Source: Bryobacteraceae bacterium (GTDB taxonomy: Bacteria > Acidobacteriota > Terriglobia > Bryobacterales > Bryobacteraceae). From it: DNA of 64,000 nt. The notes below the pieces were generated by a model. It had not been told where the DNA came from, made no database searches, and saw nothing but the letters and a program-made list of their open reading frames with translations. Shown here in pieces: positions 24,266 to 33,409 of the stretch. The number at the start of each line of letters is the position of its first letter. Position 1 is the first letter of the stretch. The DNA is taken from positions 877,757-941,756 of the forward strand of contig JANWVY010000001.1 of the NCBI GenBank assembly GCA_025056455.1, given 5' to 3'. The translations under genes were made by a program, and so were the position numbers.

Positions 24266-27200
24266 CTAGAATTGGAACCGGGCGCCCAGTTGTAGGGCAC
24301 GCGCGCCGCCAGAGCCAAAAACTTGCGTAATGCGCTGCGTCGGTTTGCCGAATTGATTGGCCACCCCCGTCGCATCCGGCGTGAGGTTGAAGTTGAACCC
24401 GCTTAAGTTGGCCACGTTAAAGAGATTGAAGATCTCGGCAAACACACTCAGCCGGTAGCGTTCGCTCTTGCCGAAGTTGAAGAACTTCGTAATTCGCACA
24501 TCCTGCGTACTAAAGGAGTCCCCAAATTCGTATTCTGCCGGTAGTCTTAGGTAGGGAATGTTCTGACCGCGAACATCTCGAACAAACTGAGCGGAGGTCG
24601 CTGGCGGGCCGGCGGGATAGAAGCGTTGATTCCAGGCATCGACCGCTCTTTGCAAATCGGCTTTACCCAGACCGCGGTTGAAGCGGTTGAACTCGATGCC
24701 GGGCAGCGGCGCAGCGTTGATGCCGTTGCCATCCAGATCGACGTTTGGTACCAGGAACCCGAGGGGGCCGCGCGAAGAGGACTGCGAAATCACCGAAAGC
24801 TGGAAATTCCAGGGCAGCTCAACGATTCCGGAAACATTCAGGATATGCCGCGGCCCTTGGGGGCCCCAGCTTTGGTTCCAGCGATCCATGTTGATAATGC
24901 CGTTGTAGCCGAACTGGTGGGTCAGCGCATAGGATGTTGTGAACTGGAAACGGTTGGACATGCGCTTGTCGGCCTTCACTAGGAGGGCGTTGTAAACTTG
25001 ACGGCCGCCCGGAACCCAGAAGGTAATGGCGCCGGTGGAGCAAGCAGCAGCTGGATTATTGGCTTGCGCGGGGGTGCATTGCGGGATGACGGGCGTTCGG
25101 ACACCGTTAATGCGGCGCTGGAAACGATTCAAATCCAGTTCACCGAGCAAGGTGTTCAGAAAGACGCGACGCACAAAATCCACGGACAAGACCAAATCGT
25201 TGCGGATCTCGCGCTGGAGGCCCAGATTCATGTGCAGGCCCCTCTGGACGGGATACTTTTTCGGATACAACTGGGCAGCTTGTTTCGAGATGTCCATGTT
25301 TCGCACGGAAAGATCGTTGCGCCGGAGCGCAGCCAGCTGCGCCTCGACGGAGGGCAGCGCGAGGTTCATGACTTGGAGGAAGTGACCGAGCGTAAAGTCT
25401 GTTGGGCCACGGTCAAACAGCAGCGGATCGCCGGGCCGAGCATAAACAAGGTTGGTGAGAGGGTTGGGGATACCGGAGGTTGAGAACTGAATACGGCCGT
25501 TGCCCACTGGTCCAATGTAAGCTCGCTCTTGCAAACGTCGCCACAGCAATTCCGTTTCGTAGTAAATACCGCCGCCACCGCGGATTACAGTCTTATTGCT
25601 ATTGCCCACATTCCAGGCAAAGCCGAGCGACGGCGAAAAGTTGCGGTAGTTATTGTCGGTGGGGCTGAGATCGTTGCCATAGAGCGGAGCAAGCAAGGCG
25701 GGCTTGGGAAGATCCCGGTTGACGAGTGTGCTCTCGAAATTCCACGCCAGGCCATAGTTGAGGGTGAACTTGGGGCGAATCCGCCAGGTGTCTTGAAAGA
25801 AAAAGCGATACCGTGCGTTCAGCTTGGCTTTTTCCACTTGGAAGGGAGGCGGCTGGCTCGGATCCCCAATTCCAATGACACCTCCGGCAAAGGGCAACCG
25901 CAGCAGATCTGCATTGGTACGAATTTCCGTCGGCACCTGGATGCGTGGTGCCCCGGGAGGAAGAGCCGCGTTGAAGAGCCCGTTGACAATTTCTGGGGAA
26001 TAGACTTGGACGCAGGCCGGATCACAAAATCCCCAAAAACCTGTGCCGGGAGCGCGCTCTAGTTCGGTTCCGAAACGCAGCCGGTGCGTGCCTTTTTGCC
26101 AAGTCGTGTTGTTGAGCAGAGTAAAGCGCCGCAGATCTCTTCCTTGAGTCGCGTTGGAGGTGTTGCCAGAAGTGAAGTTTGTGCCGATGATTTGAACTTG
26201 CGGCAAGCCTAGACCGAGGCAACCCGGGCAGTCTTGCTCGCGCGGAAACAAGTTGCGGTTTTGCCAGTAGGTGTAATTAAAGCGGAAGTCGTTGACCAAG
26301 TTGGCCCGGAAGCTGCTCGTAATGCCGAGCACCGATTGATCCGAAAAATTCGTGTTGCGCAGCCAGTTGGAGGGCAACGTAGCGCCGCCGCTCGGTCCGA
26401 ACCCTCGGTTGCCATCATGGGAGTAGCGGGCGAACAGGCTGTGATTGGCGTTAAACCGGTAGTCGAATTTCGCGCTCAGGTTGGTCCCGCGGTACGGGCT
26501 TGGATAGCTGGCAGCGAGATTTCGAATCGAAGGCGCATCCGGGGAAACAGTGAAGGCTTGCACTTGGTTGGTGTACTCGTAGTTGAAAAAGAAAAACAAC
26601 TTGTCCTTTTTGATCGGCCCGCTGAACCAGAAACCGGGGTTGCGCCGCGCAAAGAAGGGGTTCGGGTTGATGGGGTTGCGAATCAGCGCGGGGTAGGCAG
26701 CCATGTTGTGATCCCGGAAAAAGAAGTAGCCACTACCATGGAAGTCGTTGCCACCTGAGCGAGTAACGACATTCACCGCACCCACACTTGTAATCCCTGT
26801 CGAGAGGTCAAAATTCACGGCTGAAAGCTGAAACTCCTGCACGACTTCCTGCGAGAAGTTCATGCCAGTGTTGCCTTCAATGGCGTTGCGAATGTTGCCT
26901 CCATCGACAGTAATGGCGGTTTTGTTGGCTTCGCCGCCCAGCACAGAGACCGAAAATAAGGAGTTGTATTGCGAAGTGGTGCCGGGACTTACAGTGACGC
27001 CCGGCTCCAGGAACGCAAGGTTCAGAAAGCTCCGCCCATTGAGCGGGAGCTCCTGGATCTTCGTGCGGGTAATGACGCCGTCGATGGTATGGCTATCGTA
27101 AGAGAGCTGAGCGACGGCCGATTCTACGGTAATGATCTCGTTCGGGGCGCCCACTTGAAGCGCCGCCTGAATGGTCGTTGTGTTGCCAACGTTTACTGTC

Positions 27201-27478
27201 GCCCGCTGAAGCAATTGGCGAAAGCCTTTCGCCTCGACCCGAACCTCATATTCACCGGCGGGCAAGAGTGACGCTTGAAAACTGCCGCTGTCGTCACTGG
27301 TCAACGAGCGCGAAGAACCGAGCTCGATGTTGCGAATCGTGATCGCTGCTCCAGGTACGACCGCCCCGGTCTCGTCCGTCACCCGCCCTTCGATCGTTCC
27401 CGTGGGAACTTGCGATAGAAGGGTCATCGCGCCAAGAGTTAGCTTGAGGCAAGCAAACCACACATTTCGCCACTGCAT
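24266..27478 (-). CDS. Oar-like TonB-dependent receptor with carboxypeptidase-regulatory N-domain
   Basis: 1070 residues from the ATG at 27478, which has GAGAGG seven bases upstream. After a signal peptide come a carboxypeptidase-regulatory beta-sandwich (about 30-115: GTIEGRVTDETGAVVPGAAI), a plug domain (LPLNGRSFLNLAFLEPGV, VDGGNIRNAIEGN, VNVVTRSGGNDFHGS) and a large barrel with many aromatic strand ends, finishing in LQLGARFQF. This is the expanded Acidobacteria receptor family, thought to import glycans, peptides or other polymers through the outer membrane. A small 6-bp hairpin (27511-27525) lies in its leader. Confidence 0.92.
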   Translation of the reverse strand: MQWRNVWFACLKLTLGAMTLLSQVPTGTIEGRVTDETGAVVPGAAITIRNIELGSSRSLTSDDSGSFQASLLPAGEYEVRVEAKGFRQLLQRATVNVGNTTTIQAALQVGAPNEIITVESAVAQLSYDSHTIDGVITRTKIQELPLNGRSFLNLAFLEPGVTVSPGTTSQYNSLFSVSVLGGEANKTAITVDGGNIRNAIEGNTGMNFSQEVVQEFQLSAVNFDLSTGITSVGAVNVVTRSGGNDFHGSGYFFFRDHNMAAYPALIRNPINPNPFFARRNPGFWFSGPIKKDKLFFFFNYEYTNQVQAFTVSPDAPSIRNLAASYPSPYRGTNLSAKFDYRFNANHSLFARYSHDGNRGFGPSGGATLPSNWLRNTNFSDQSVLGITSSFRANLVNDFRFNYTYWQNRNLFPREQDCPGCLGLGLPQVQIIGTNFTSGNTSNATQGRDLRRFTLLNNTTWQKGTHRLRFGTELERAPGTGFWGFCDPACVQVYSPEIVNGLFNAALPPGAPRIQVPTEIRTNADLLRLPFAGGVIGIGDPSQPPPFQVEKAKLNARYRFFFQDTWRIRPKFTLNYGLAWNFESTLVNRDLPKPALLAPLYGNDLSPTDNNYRNFSPSLGFAWNVGNSNKTVIRGGGGIYYETELLWRRLQERAYIGPVGNGRIQFSTSGIPNPLTNLVYARPGDPLLFDRGPTDFTLGHFLQVMNLALPSVEAQLAALRRNDLSVRNMDISKQAAQLYPKKYPVQRGLHMNLGLQREIRNDLVLSVDFVRRVFLNTLLGELDLNRFQRRINGVRTPVIPQCTPAQANNPAAACSTGAITFWVPGGRQVYNALLVKADKRMSNRFQFTTSYALTHQFGYNGIINMDRWNQSWGPQGPRHILNVSGIVELPWNFQLSVISQSSSRGPLGFLVPNVDLDGNGINAAPLPGIEFNRFNRGLGKADLQRAVDAWNQRFYPAGPPATSAQFVRDVRGQNIPYLRLPAEYEFGDSFSTQDVRITKFFNFGKSERYRLSVFAEIFNLFNVANLSGFNFNLTPDATGVANQFGKPTQRITQVFGSGGARALQLGARFQF

Positions 27479-27675
27479 GTCGCATCCTCTCCCCGATTGA
27501 AATCGAACACCCACTCCTCGAGTGGCGTGATGGTTTCATAATCGGGACAAGGTGTCAAGAGCTCTTTCGCCACTGGACAGTAACACTAAACAGTTCGGTC
27601 CTTCTGCTCGCGAGGACGCCTTAAGCGGGCCGAGGACCCTAGCTGATTCAAAGCGGGTTTGGTTATCGTTTTGAT

Positions 27676-29031
27676 TTGAGTCCAACTTCTTACCAGCGCC
27701 ACTTTTGGATGATTCCGGCGATTGTCATGCTGGGGGTTTACTGGCAGGGAATGACTGCCTGGTTCCAGCAGGATGATTTCGCCTGGCTCAGCCTGCTGGC
27801 TGGAGTCCGGGAAGGGGAGCCGCTGTGGAAGGCTTTGTTTCAACCCTCGCAGCACGGCACTTGGCGGCCGCTGAGCGAACGTGCCTACTTTTTATTGTTT
27901 CCTTGGTTGTTTGGATACGAGGCTTGGCCGATGCGAGCGGTGTGTTTCGCCACTCAGCTGGCTAGCCTCGCACTTGCGGGCGCCATTACGCACCAGCTGA
28001 CAGGCTCCACGCTGGCTGCCGTGGCTGCCCCACTGATCTGGATCGCAAACAGCAAGATGGTGATCGCCATGGTTTCGAACGGGGCTTATGTGCATGTGCT
28101 TGGCGGCTTCTTCCTCTTACTCGCTGTATGGTTTCTGCTGACCGGTCGCTGGAAAGGCATGTGGATGGCTTTCCTGACTGGTTTCCTGGCGAGCGAAACG
28201 AATCTCGTCTTCCCTGCTCTGGCCTCGGCTTATAGCTTGTTTCTCCGGCGCGATCTGCTCTCAAGAACACTCTGGCTCTGGCCGGTTAGCATCGCCTACG
28301 CGATTCTGCACCTGGCTTTCATCCCCAAGATGAGTAGCGGAGCATACGCTCTGCAACTTAGCCCGCAGATGTTGTGGACCCTTGGCCGCTACTGGATTTG
28401 GATCTTTGAACCCGACAACCTGCCCGCCTTTAGCTTTATTCCTCCATTGCTCGCGCGCGCTTTCGCCGTCTCGATTTCCTTGCTCCTAGCGGTCTATATC
28501 ATTTGGCAAACACGATTGAAACAGTTTTTGCCTCTTCTGTTTCTGGTTTGGTTTGTGGTCCTCATCAGCCCTGTCCTTCCTCTGCAGCGAGAGCCGGCCG
28601 GATACTATCTGACGATTCCTCTAGCCGCCTTTGGGATGCTCGCCGCTTCACCGCTGGCTGTGCGGAAGGTATTACCCTGGGGGCTTGCCGGCACCATGCT
28701 CTATCTGGGACTGATGATCCCCGTGGCCTACGGGGCGACGCGCTGGTGGACGGAACGCAGCCATGTAGCCGAACGCCTCGTGAAGCGCGTTTTCGCGGTG
28801 CATCAACTTCATCCGGAAAAAACGATTGTTTTGGAAAACGTAACCGATGAACAATTCTGGGCGGCGATCGCCCACTATCCTTTTCTGCGCGGGGGCAAAA
28901 CATATGTCTTTCTGGATCCACGCTCTCGCTCGCACATCGAGCCTCATCCGGAATCAGGCGTCATTTTGGATGAGTTTTTCCCCGAGCGGATCGAGGGACC
29001 TCTTCTCCGCCTAGATGCAAGAGACCGCTAA
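27676..29031 (+). CDS. Multi-pass membrane protein, GT-C glycosyltransferase-like
   Basis: 451 residues from a TTG; an ATG at 27709 is the alternative and neither has a clear Shine-Dalgarno. About ten membrane helices are visible. The first extracytoplasmic loop holds WFQQDDFAWLSL, resembling the acidic DD motif that GT-C enzymes use to handle a polyprenyl-phosphate sugar, and TWRPLSERAYFLLF follows. The last ~110 residues are a soluble domain. It may glycosylate lipid or protein on the periplasmic side of the inner membrane, but the assignment rests on topology and one motif. Its stop region is 28 bases before moeA. Confidence 0.65.
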   Translation: MSPTSYQRHFWMIPAIVMLGVYWQGMTAWFQQDDFAWLSLLAGVREGEPLWKALFQPSQHGTWRPLSERAYFLLFPWLFGYEAWPMRAVCFATQLASLALAGAITHQLTGSTLAAVAAPLIWIANSKMVIAMVSNGAYVHVLGGFFLLLAVWFLLTGRWKGMWMAFLTGFLASETNLVFPALASAYSLFLRRDLLSRTLWLWPVSIAYAILHLAFIPKMSSGAYALQLSPQMLWTLGRYWIWIFEPDNLPAFSFIPPLLARAFAVSISLLLAVYIIWQTRLKQFLPLLFLVWFVVLISPVLPLQREPAGYYLTIPLAAFGMLAASPLAVRKVLPWGLAGTMLYLGLMIPVAYGATRWWTERSHVAERLVKRVFAVHQLHPEKTIVLENVTDEQFWAAIAHYPFLRGGKTYVFLDPRSRSHIEPHPESGVILDEFFPERIEGPLLRLDARDR

Positions 29032-29059
29032 TGGGGCGCCTCGCGCCATAATCAAAAAG

Positions 29060-30250
29060 ATGACGGCTCTTTCCTTTCGCCAAGCGCGGGAGATTGTCGT
29101 GCAAAAGCTGCGCGAGCAGGTTGCGCCACCAACCGAACAGACGCCGCTGGTAGAAGCCCTTGGTCGGGTGCTTGCTGCCGATGTGAAAGCAGACCGTGAT
29201 TTCCCCCCAGTTGCTCGTTCCATTCGCGATGGTTTTGCCGTTCGAAGCTGTGATCTACCAGGATCGCTGGAGGTCACTGGCGAGATTCGTGCTGGCGAGG
29301 GTGTGCACCAGCGTGTGGGGCCCGGCCAAGCTATCGAGATCATGACGGGAGCGCCACTGCCGGAAGGCGCTGATGCGGTCGTGATGGTCGAACATGTCGT
29401 CCGGGAAGGCAAGCACATTCACGTGAGCCGCGCACCGCAACCTGGCCAGTTCGTCAATCCGGCTGGGGCCGAGGCCAAAGCAGGCAGCATCGTCGTGGCG
29501 CGGGGCGAACGGCTGACCTTCCCGCGCATCGCGATGCTGGCGGCCGTAGGGCAAGTGGAAGTGCCAGTGTTTCGCAAACCCCACATCGCCATTCTGCCCA
29601 CCGGCGATGAGGTTGTCCCAGTAGAATCAAATCCAGAACCGTTCCAGGTGCGGAACTCCAACGCCTATTCGCTGGCCGCGCAAGTGAGCCGGTGTGGAGG
29701 CCTGCCCCATCTTGTCGGGGTCGCCCGGGACGAATATCACCACACGAAAGCGTGTATTGAGCAAGGGCTTGAGAGCGATTTGCTGCTGCTATCAGGCGGG
29801 GTATCCGCGGGCAAATACGATCTGGTGGAGACCGTGTTAGCGGGCCTGGGTGCGGAGTTTTTCTTTACCCGCGTCGCGATTCAACCCGGACAACCTTTGG
29901 TGTTCGGCCGGGCCCGGGGGACCTTCTTCTTCGGACTTCCGGGAAACCCCGCCTCGACCATGGTAACGTTTGAAATTTTTGCCCGAGCTGCCGTGGAAAT
30001 ATTAGCCGGAGTTGCGACGCCGAGTTTGCCGCTCACTTATGCGAGTCTAACCCGGGACTTCCAACACAAAACCGGGCTCACTCGTTTTCTTCCGGCGTGG
30101 CTTGATCCCGAGGGTCTCCGCGTAACTCCCATCCCCTGGCAGGGCTCGAGTGATTTACCTGCATTGGCTCGCTCCAACTGCTTTTTGGTTGCCGACAGCG
30201 AGCAGGCCCACTGGGCCTGTGGCGATCTGATTCCGGTATTACTGCCATGA
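29060..30250 (+). CDS. moeA: Molybdopterin molybdotransferase
   Basis: 396 residues from the ATG at 29060. MoeA inserts molybdate into adenylylated molybdopterin to give the finished molybdenum cofactor in the cytoplasm. Visible signatures are VARSIRDGFAVR, EIMTGAPLPEGADAVVMVEH, ILPTGDEVV and the GGVSAGKYDLVE and FFFGLPGNPASTMVTFEIF segments. It begins a run of four genes linked by 4-base ATGA overlaps (moeA, moaC, mogA, VWFA protein), so a single transcript is likely. Confidence 0.93.
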   Translation: MTALSFRQAREIVVQKLREQVAPPTEQTPLVEALGRVLAADVKADRDFPPVARSIRDGFAVRSCDLPGSLEVTGEIRAGEGVHQRVGPGQAIEIMTGAPLPEGADAVVMVEHVVREGKHIHVSRAPQPGQFVNPAGAEAKAGSIVVARGERLTFPRIAMLAAVGQVEVPVFRKPHIAILPTGDEVVPVESNPEPFQVRNSNAYSLAAQVSRCGGLPHLVGVARDEYHHTKACIEQGLESDLLLLSGGVSAGKYDLVETVLAGLGAEFFFTRVAIQPGQPLVFGRARGTFFFGLPGNPASTMVTFEIFARAAVEILAGVATPSLPLTYASLTRDFQHKTGLTRFLPAWLDPEGLRVTPIPWQGSSDLPALARSNCFLVADSEQAHWACGDLIPVLLP

Positions 30251-30717
30251 AAAAACTTTCTCATTACGACGCCTCGGGCCGCGCCCAGATGGTGGACATT
30301 TCGGATAAACCATTCACCAAGCGCACAGCAAGAGCGCAAGCTTTTGTTCGCATCCGCCCGTCCGTGCTCCGGGCGCTGCCCTCGAACCCGAAGGGCGACC
30401 CCCTCGAAATTGCCCGATTTGCCGGTATCTGCGCGGCCAAGAAGACCTCGGAGCTCATTCCCTTGTGTCACCCTTTGATGCTAAGCCAGGTGGATGTGGA
30501 GGCGAAAATGGAATCCAAAGGCATTCGCATTACCAGCACAGTTTCAACGACCGGCCCTACTGGCGTGGAGATGGAAGCTTTGACGGCCGCTGCGGTCGCT
30601 GCGCTCACCGTGTACGATATGACGAAGGCTTTGGATAAATCCATCGAGATTCAAGATCTGTATTTGTTATCGAAGACCGGGGGCAAGAGTGGGGAGTTCC
30701 AGCGCCAACCGTCATGA
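30247..30717 (+). CDS. moaC: Cyclic pyranopterin monophosphate synthase
   Basis: 156 residues, the usual length. MoaC makes cyclic pyranopterin monophosphate from the MoaA product, an early step of molybdenum cofactor synthesis. The motifs AQMVDISDKPFTKRTARAQA, GICAAKKTSELIPLCHPL and MEALTAAAVAALTVYDMTKALDK are all present, including the catalytic Asp and Lys residues of the C-terminal segment. The ATG overlaps the moeA stop and the stop overlaps the mogA start. Confidence 0.94.
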   Translation: MKKLSHYDASGRAQMVDISDKPFTKRTARAQAFVRIRPSVLRALPSNPKGDPLEIARFAGICAAKKTSELIPLCHPLMLSQVDVEAKMESKGIRITSTVSTTGPTGVEMEALTAAAVAALTVYDMTKALDKSIEIQDLYLLSKTGGKSGEFQRQPS

Positions 30718-31223
30718 TCCAGGTAGCCATTCTCACGATTAGCGATTCCTGCTCTCAAGGCGAGCGTCAGGACCGCTCTGGCCCTGCGCTTCGCGAATTT
30801 GTGGAGAGGCTTGGTTGGCAGGTCGCAAGTCAAGAAATCCTTCCCGATGAGCGCCGGCAGATCGGGCAGCGGCTGCGCGAGTTTGCCGATGCGCAAACCT
30901 GCCAGCTGATTCTTGCCACAGGCGGTACGGGCCTAGGGCCGCGCGATGTCACCCCAGAAGCGGTCCGGGACGTGATCGAGCGAGAAATTCCCGGGCTCGG
31001 TGAACAGATGCGGGCCTACGGCCGGCAGTTCACGCCGCTGGCGAGCTTATCGCGCAGTTTAGCTGGGACACGGGGCCAAACGCTGATTGTCGCCCTGCCT
31101 GGCTCTCCCAAAGGCGCTGTTCAGTCTTTGGAAGCGATCGCGGATCTCATTCCGCACCTGGTTGATTTGCTTCAGGGCAGATCCGAACATCCTTATGCGT
31201 TGAAACTTGGTGGTGCCACATGA
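30714..31223 (+). CDS. mogA: Molybdopterin adenylyltransferase (MogA/MoaB type)
   Basis: 169 residues. It adenylylates molybdopterin before molybdate insertion by MoeA. Key segments are ILTISDSCSQGERQDRSG, ILATGGTGLGPRDVTPEAV (the MPT-binding TGGTG loop) and IVALPGSPKGAVQSLEAI. The single-domain form could be named MogA or MoaB; sequence alone does not decide. It overlaps its neighbours by four bases on both sides. Confidence 0.9.
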   Translation: MIQVAILTISDSCSQGERQDRSGPALREFVERLGWQVASQEILPDERRQIGQRLREFADAQTCQLILATGGTGLGPRDVTPEAVRDVIEREIPGLGEQMRAYGRQFTPLASLSRSLAGTRGQTLIVALPGSPKGAVQSLEAIADLIPHLVDLLQGRSEHPYALKLGGAT

Positions 31224-32281
31224 CATCCATTAAAGAGGTGTTGGTCAAAGTCCTCTCGGCAATTTTTCTGGGTGCTTGCCTTCTTGCGGCGCAAGATCCG
31301 CAGACCACCATCCGGACTCAAATCATCAACATCGTTGCCCCGACCGTGGTGATGGACAAAAACGGCATGTTTGTCAACGGTCTAACGGCTCAGGATTTTC
31401 GCCTTTACGACAACGACAAGTTGCAAGACATCCGGGTGGATGTCTCATTCCAGCCGATTGACGTCGTGGTGTGCATCCAGGCCGACGCCGTGACTCAGGA
31501 TGTGCTACCCCGGATCCGCAAGATTGGCCCCTTGCTCGAGAACTTGGTTCTCGGCGAGCAGGGTCAAGTGGCCATCATTGCCTTCGATCATCGCATTCGC
31601 GTGATGCAAGATTTCACGTCGGATGGCGAGAAAATCAAGGAGGCCCTTCATAAGATCACGCCTGGCAGCACGACAGCGGTACAAATCGATGCGGTCAACA
31701 CTGGAGTGCGCATGCTTTCGCGGCGCGGAAAAGACCGCCGGCGCGTGCTGCTGCTTATTAGCGAAACCCGCGATAAGGGAAGTGAAGGCAAACTGCGCGA
31801 CACTCTGTTGCTTGCCGAGCTCAACAATGTTCTGGTGTACACGGTGAACATGAGTCGTTTTATCAACACTTTGCTCGCGAAGGCGCAGCCGCCCCGCCCG
31901 GATCCGATCCCGCCTTCGGCCCGGCCGATGCAAGGCGGCGTGCCTCAGACGCCAACCACGATGGCGCAGTTGCAGTTGGGCAACGTGTTGCCGGCCTTTG
32001 TGGAAATTTTCCGCTCCACGAAAGCGATATTCGTTTCCAATCCTGCCGAGGTGCTCACCAAGTACACCGGGGGCCGCGAGTTTGGCTTTGTCTCGCAGCG
32101 GGCGCTGGAAGAGGCAATTTCCAAAATTGGCGAGGAGCTTCACAGCCAGTACCTCATCAGCTACAACCCGAACAACAAACTAGAAGGTGGCTGGCACACC
32201 ATCCGCGTCGAGGTGCGGAACCGACCTGGCTTAGAAATTCGAACTCGTTCAGGATACTGGCTGGCCGGCGTGCCAGAATAA
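31220..32281 (+). CDS. VWFA-related acidobacterial domain protein, exported
   Basis: 353 residues with a signal peptide (VLSAIFLGACLLAAQ). It follows the acidobacterial VWFA-related pattern: an N-terminal beta region with VTAQDF-like GLTAQDFRLYDNDKLQDI, then a von Willebrand A fold (VVVCIQADAV in place of the DxSxS start, LLLISETRDKG), and the closing QYLISYNPNN...WHTIRVEVRNRPGLEIRTRSGYW. The MIDAS DxSxS motif is not kept, so metal binding is doubtful. Coupling to the molybdenum cofactor genes by a 4-base overlap is unexpected and may be only genomic packing. Confidence 0.85.
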   Translation: MTSIKEVLVKVLSAIFLGACLLAAQDPQTTIRTQIINIVAPTVVMDKNGMFVNGLTAQDFRLYDNDKLQDIRVDVSFQPIDVVVCIQADAVTQDVLPRIRKIGPLLENLVLGEQGQVAIIAFDHRIRVMQDFTSDGEKIKEALHKITPGSTTAVQIDAVNTGVRMLSRRGKDRRRVLLLISETRDKGSEGKLRDTLLLAELNNVLVYTVNMSRFINTLLAKAQPPRPDPIPPSARPMQGGVPQTPTTMAQLQLGNVLPAFVEIFRSTKAIFVSNPAEVLTKYTGGREFGFVSQRALEEAISKIGEELHSQYLISYNPNNKLEGGWHTIRVEVRNRPGLEIRTRSGYWLAGVPE

Positions 32282-32315
32282 CTGCCACAAGGATCCTCCA
32301 GGCGTTGGACGATTT

Positions 32316-32334
32316 CCAAGAAAGTACTTCTTGG
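32316..32334 (+). terminator. Weak hairpin after the moeA-VWFA operon
   Basis: CCAAGAA (32316-32322) and TTCTTGG (32328-32334) form a 7-bp stem with a 5-base loop, 35 bases after the VWFA gene stop. A TTTT follows after eight bases. It could be a weak terminator; the stem is AT-rich, so confidence is low. Confidence 0.3.
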
Positions 32335-32386
32335 CAAAACACTTTTGCTTCAGCCGCTGACTAAGCTGAGATTGGAGGCATCTCGG

Positions 32387-33409
32387 TTGCCGAAATCTGT
32401 TCCATGGCGTGGCGCGATCATCGGTTGCGGCTTTTTCGGGCGCATTCAGCTCGAAGCCTGGTTGCGTATTCCTGGAGTTCAGATGGTGGCGGCTTGCGAC
32501 GCGATCCGGTCGCGAGCCGAACAAGCCGCGCCTTGCGCCTACACGGATCCTGAACGGATGCTTTCGGAGCAAAAGCTCGATTTTGTGGACATCGCGACGC
32601 AGCCCAATACCCATCTCGAGCTCATCCAAGTGGCGCTGCGGTACAAGTTGCCGGTCATCTGTCAAAAGCCGCTGGCTGAGTCTCTCAGTCAGGCGGCGGA
32701 AATCAAAGAGATGGTGAAGACGGCAGGCGGTCGGGTAATGATCCATGAGAACTGGCGCTGGCAGCCCTGGTACCGGGAACTTCAAAAACTGCTCTCCAGT
32801 GGCCGCATCGGAGCCCCAATTACCTACACCTTCCGGATTCGCCAGCGCGACGGTTTGGGTCTGGAGCCTTACCCCAATCAGCCATACTTCCGTACCATGC
32901 CTCGTTTGCTGATCTTTGAAACCTTGATTCATCCGATCGATACGGCGCGCTTTTTGTTCGGGGAAATTGAAACGGTGTTTGCTCACGCCAGGCGCTACAA
33001 CCCGGGGATTCAAGGCGAGGATCGCGCGATCGTGGTCCTTTCGCATCGCGGCGGGCTCGACGGAATTGTCGACGGGCACCGGTTCCTTGACCCCGATCCG
33101 CCAGGCCCAGCGATGGGCGACACGGTGGTGGAGGGGGAGGAAGGATCACTGCGAGTCCTCGCTACGGGAGAAATCTGGCTGGGGGGCGAACGCTTGTATT
33201 TTCCGTCTCAGCAGTCCGGATACAGAGGGGATAGCGTACTGGCTACGCAGCAGCATTTCCTCAACTGTTTGCAAACGGGGGATGAATTCGAAACTTCCGT
33301 GGAAAACTATTTCCCTAGTTTTCTCGCCACAGAGGCAGCCTATCAAAGCATCTCAACTGGTTGCCGGACGAGCTTGAACGACCTCTCTCTGAAGACGCTT
33401 AGAAGATGA
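32387..33409 (+). CDS. Gfo/Idh/MocA family oxidoreductase (cytoplasmic type)
   Basis: 340 residues from the TTG at 32387, chosen because GGAGG sits eight bases upstream (32374-32378); the frame extends further without a better start. The Rossmann nucleotide site is GAIIGCGFFGRIQLEAWLR and the family motif is ATQPNTHLELIQVALRYKLPVICQKPLAESL, with QKP in place of the common EKP but the Lys kept. It has no signal peptide, unlike the two other Gfo/Idh proteins in the window. The C-terminal half has the alpha/beta sheet domain (ETLIHPIDTARFLFGEIE). The substrate is unknown. The stop overlaps the convergent barrel gene by 11 bases. Confidence 0.85.
   Translation: MPKSVPWRGAIIGCGFFGRIQLEAWLRIPGVQMVAACDAIRSRAEQAAPCAYTDPERMLSEQKLDFVDIATQPNTHLELIQVALRYKLPVICQKPLAESLSQAAEIKEMVKTAGGRVMIHENWRWQPWYRELQKLLSSGRIGAPITYTFRIRQRDGLGLEPYPNQPYFRTMPRLLIFETLIHPIDTARFLFGEIETVFAHARRYNPGIQGEDRAIVVLSHRGGLDGIVDGHRFLDPDPPGPAMGDTVVEGEEGSLRVLATGEIWLGGERLYFPSQQSGYRGDSVLATQQHFLNCLQTGDEFETSVENYFPSFLATEAAYQSISTGCRTSLNDLSLKTLRR

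Noticed and set aside
27541-27570. TTGACA on the minus strand at 27558-27553 as a promoter of the Oar-like receptor
   Set aside because: No -10 box lies at a workable distance (the nearest, TATGAA, is only 12 bases away), so the hexamer alone was not called.
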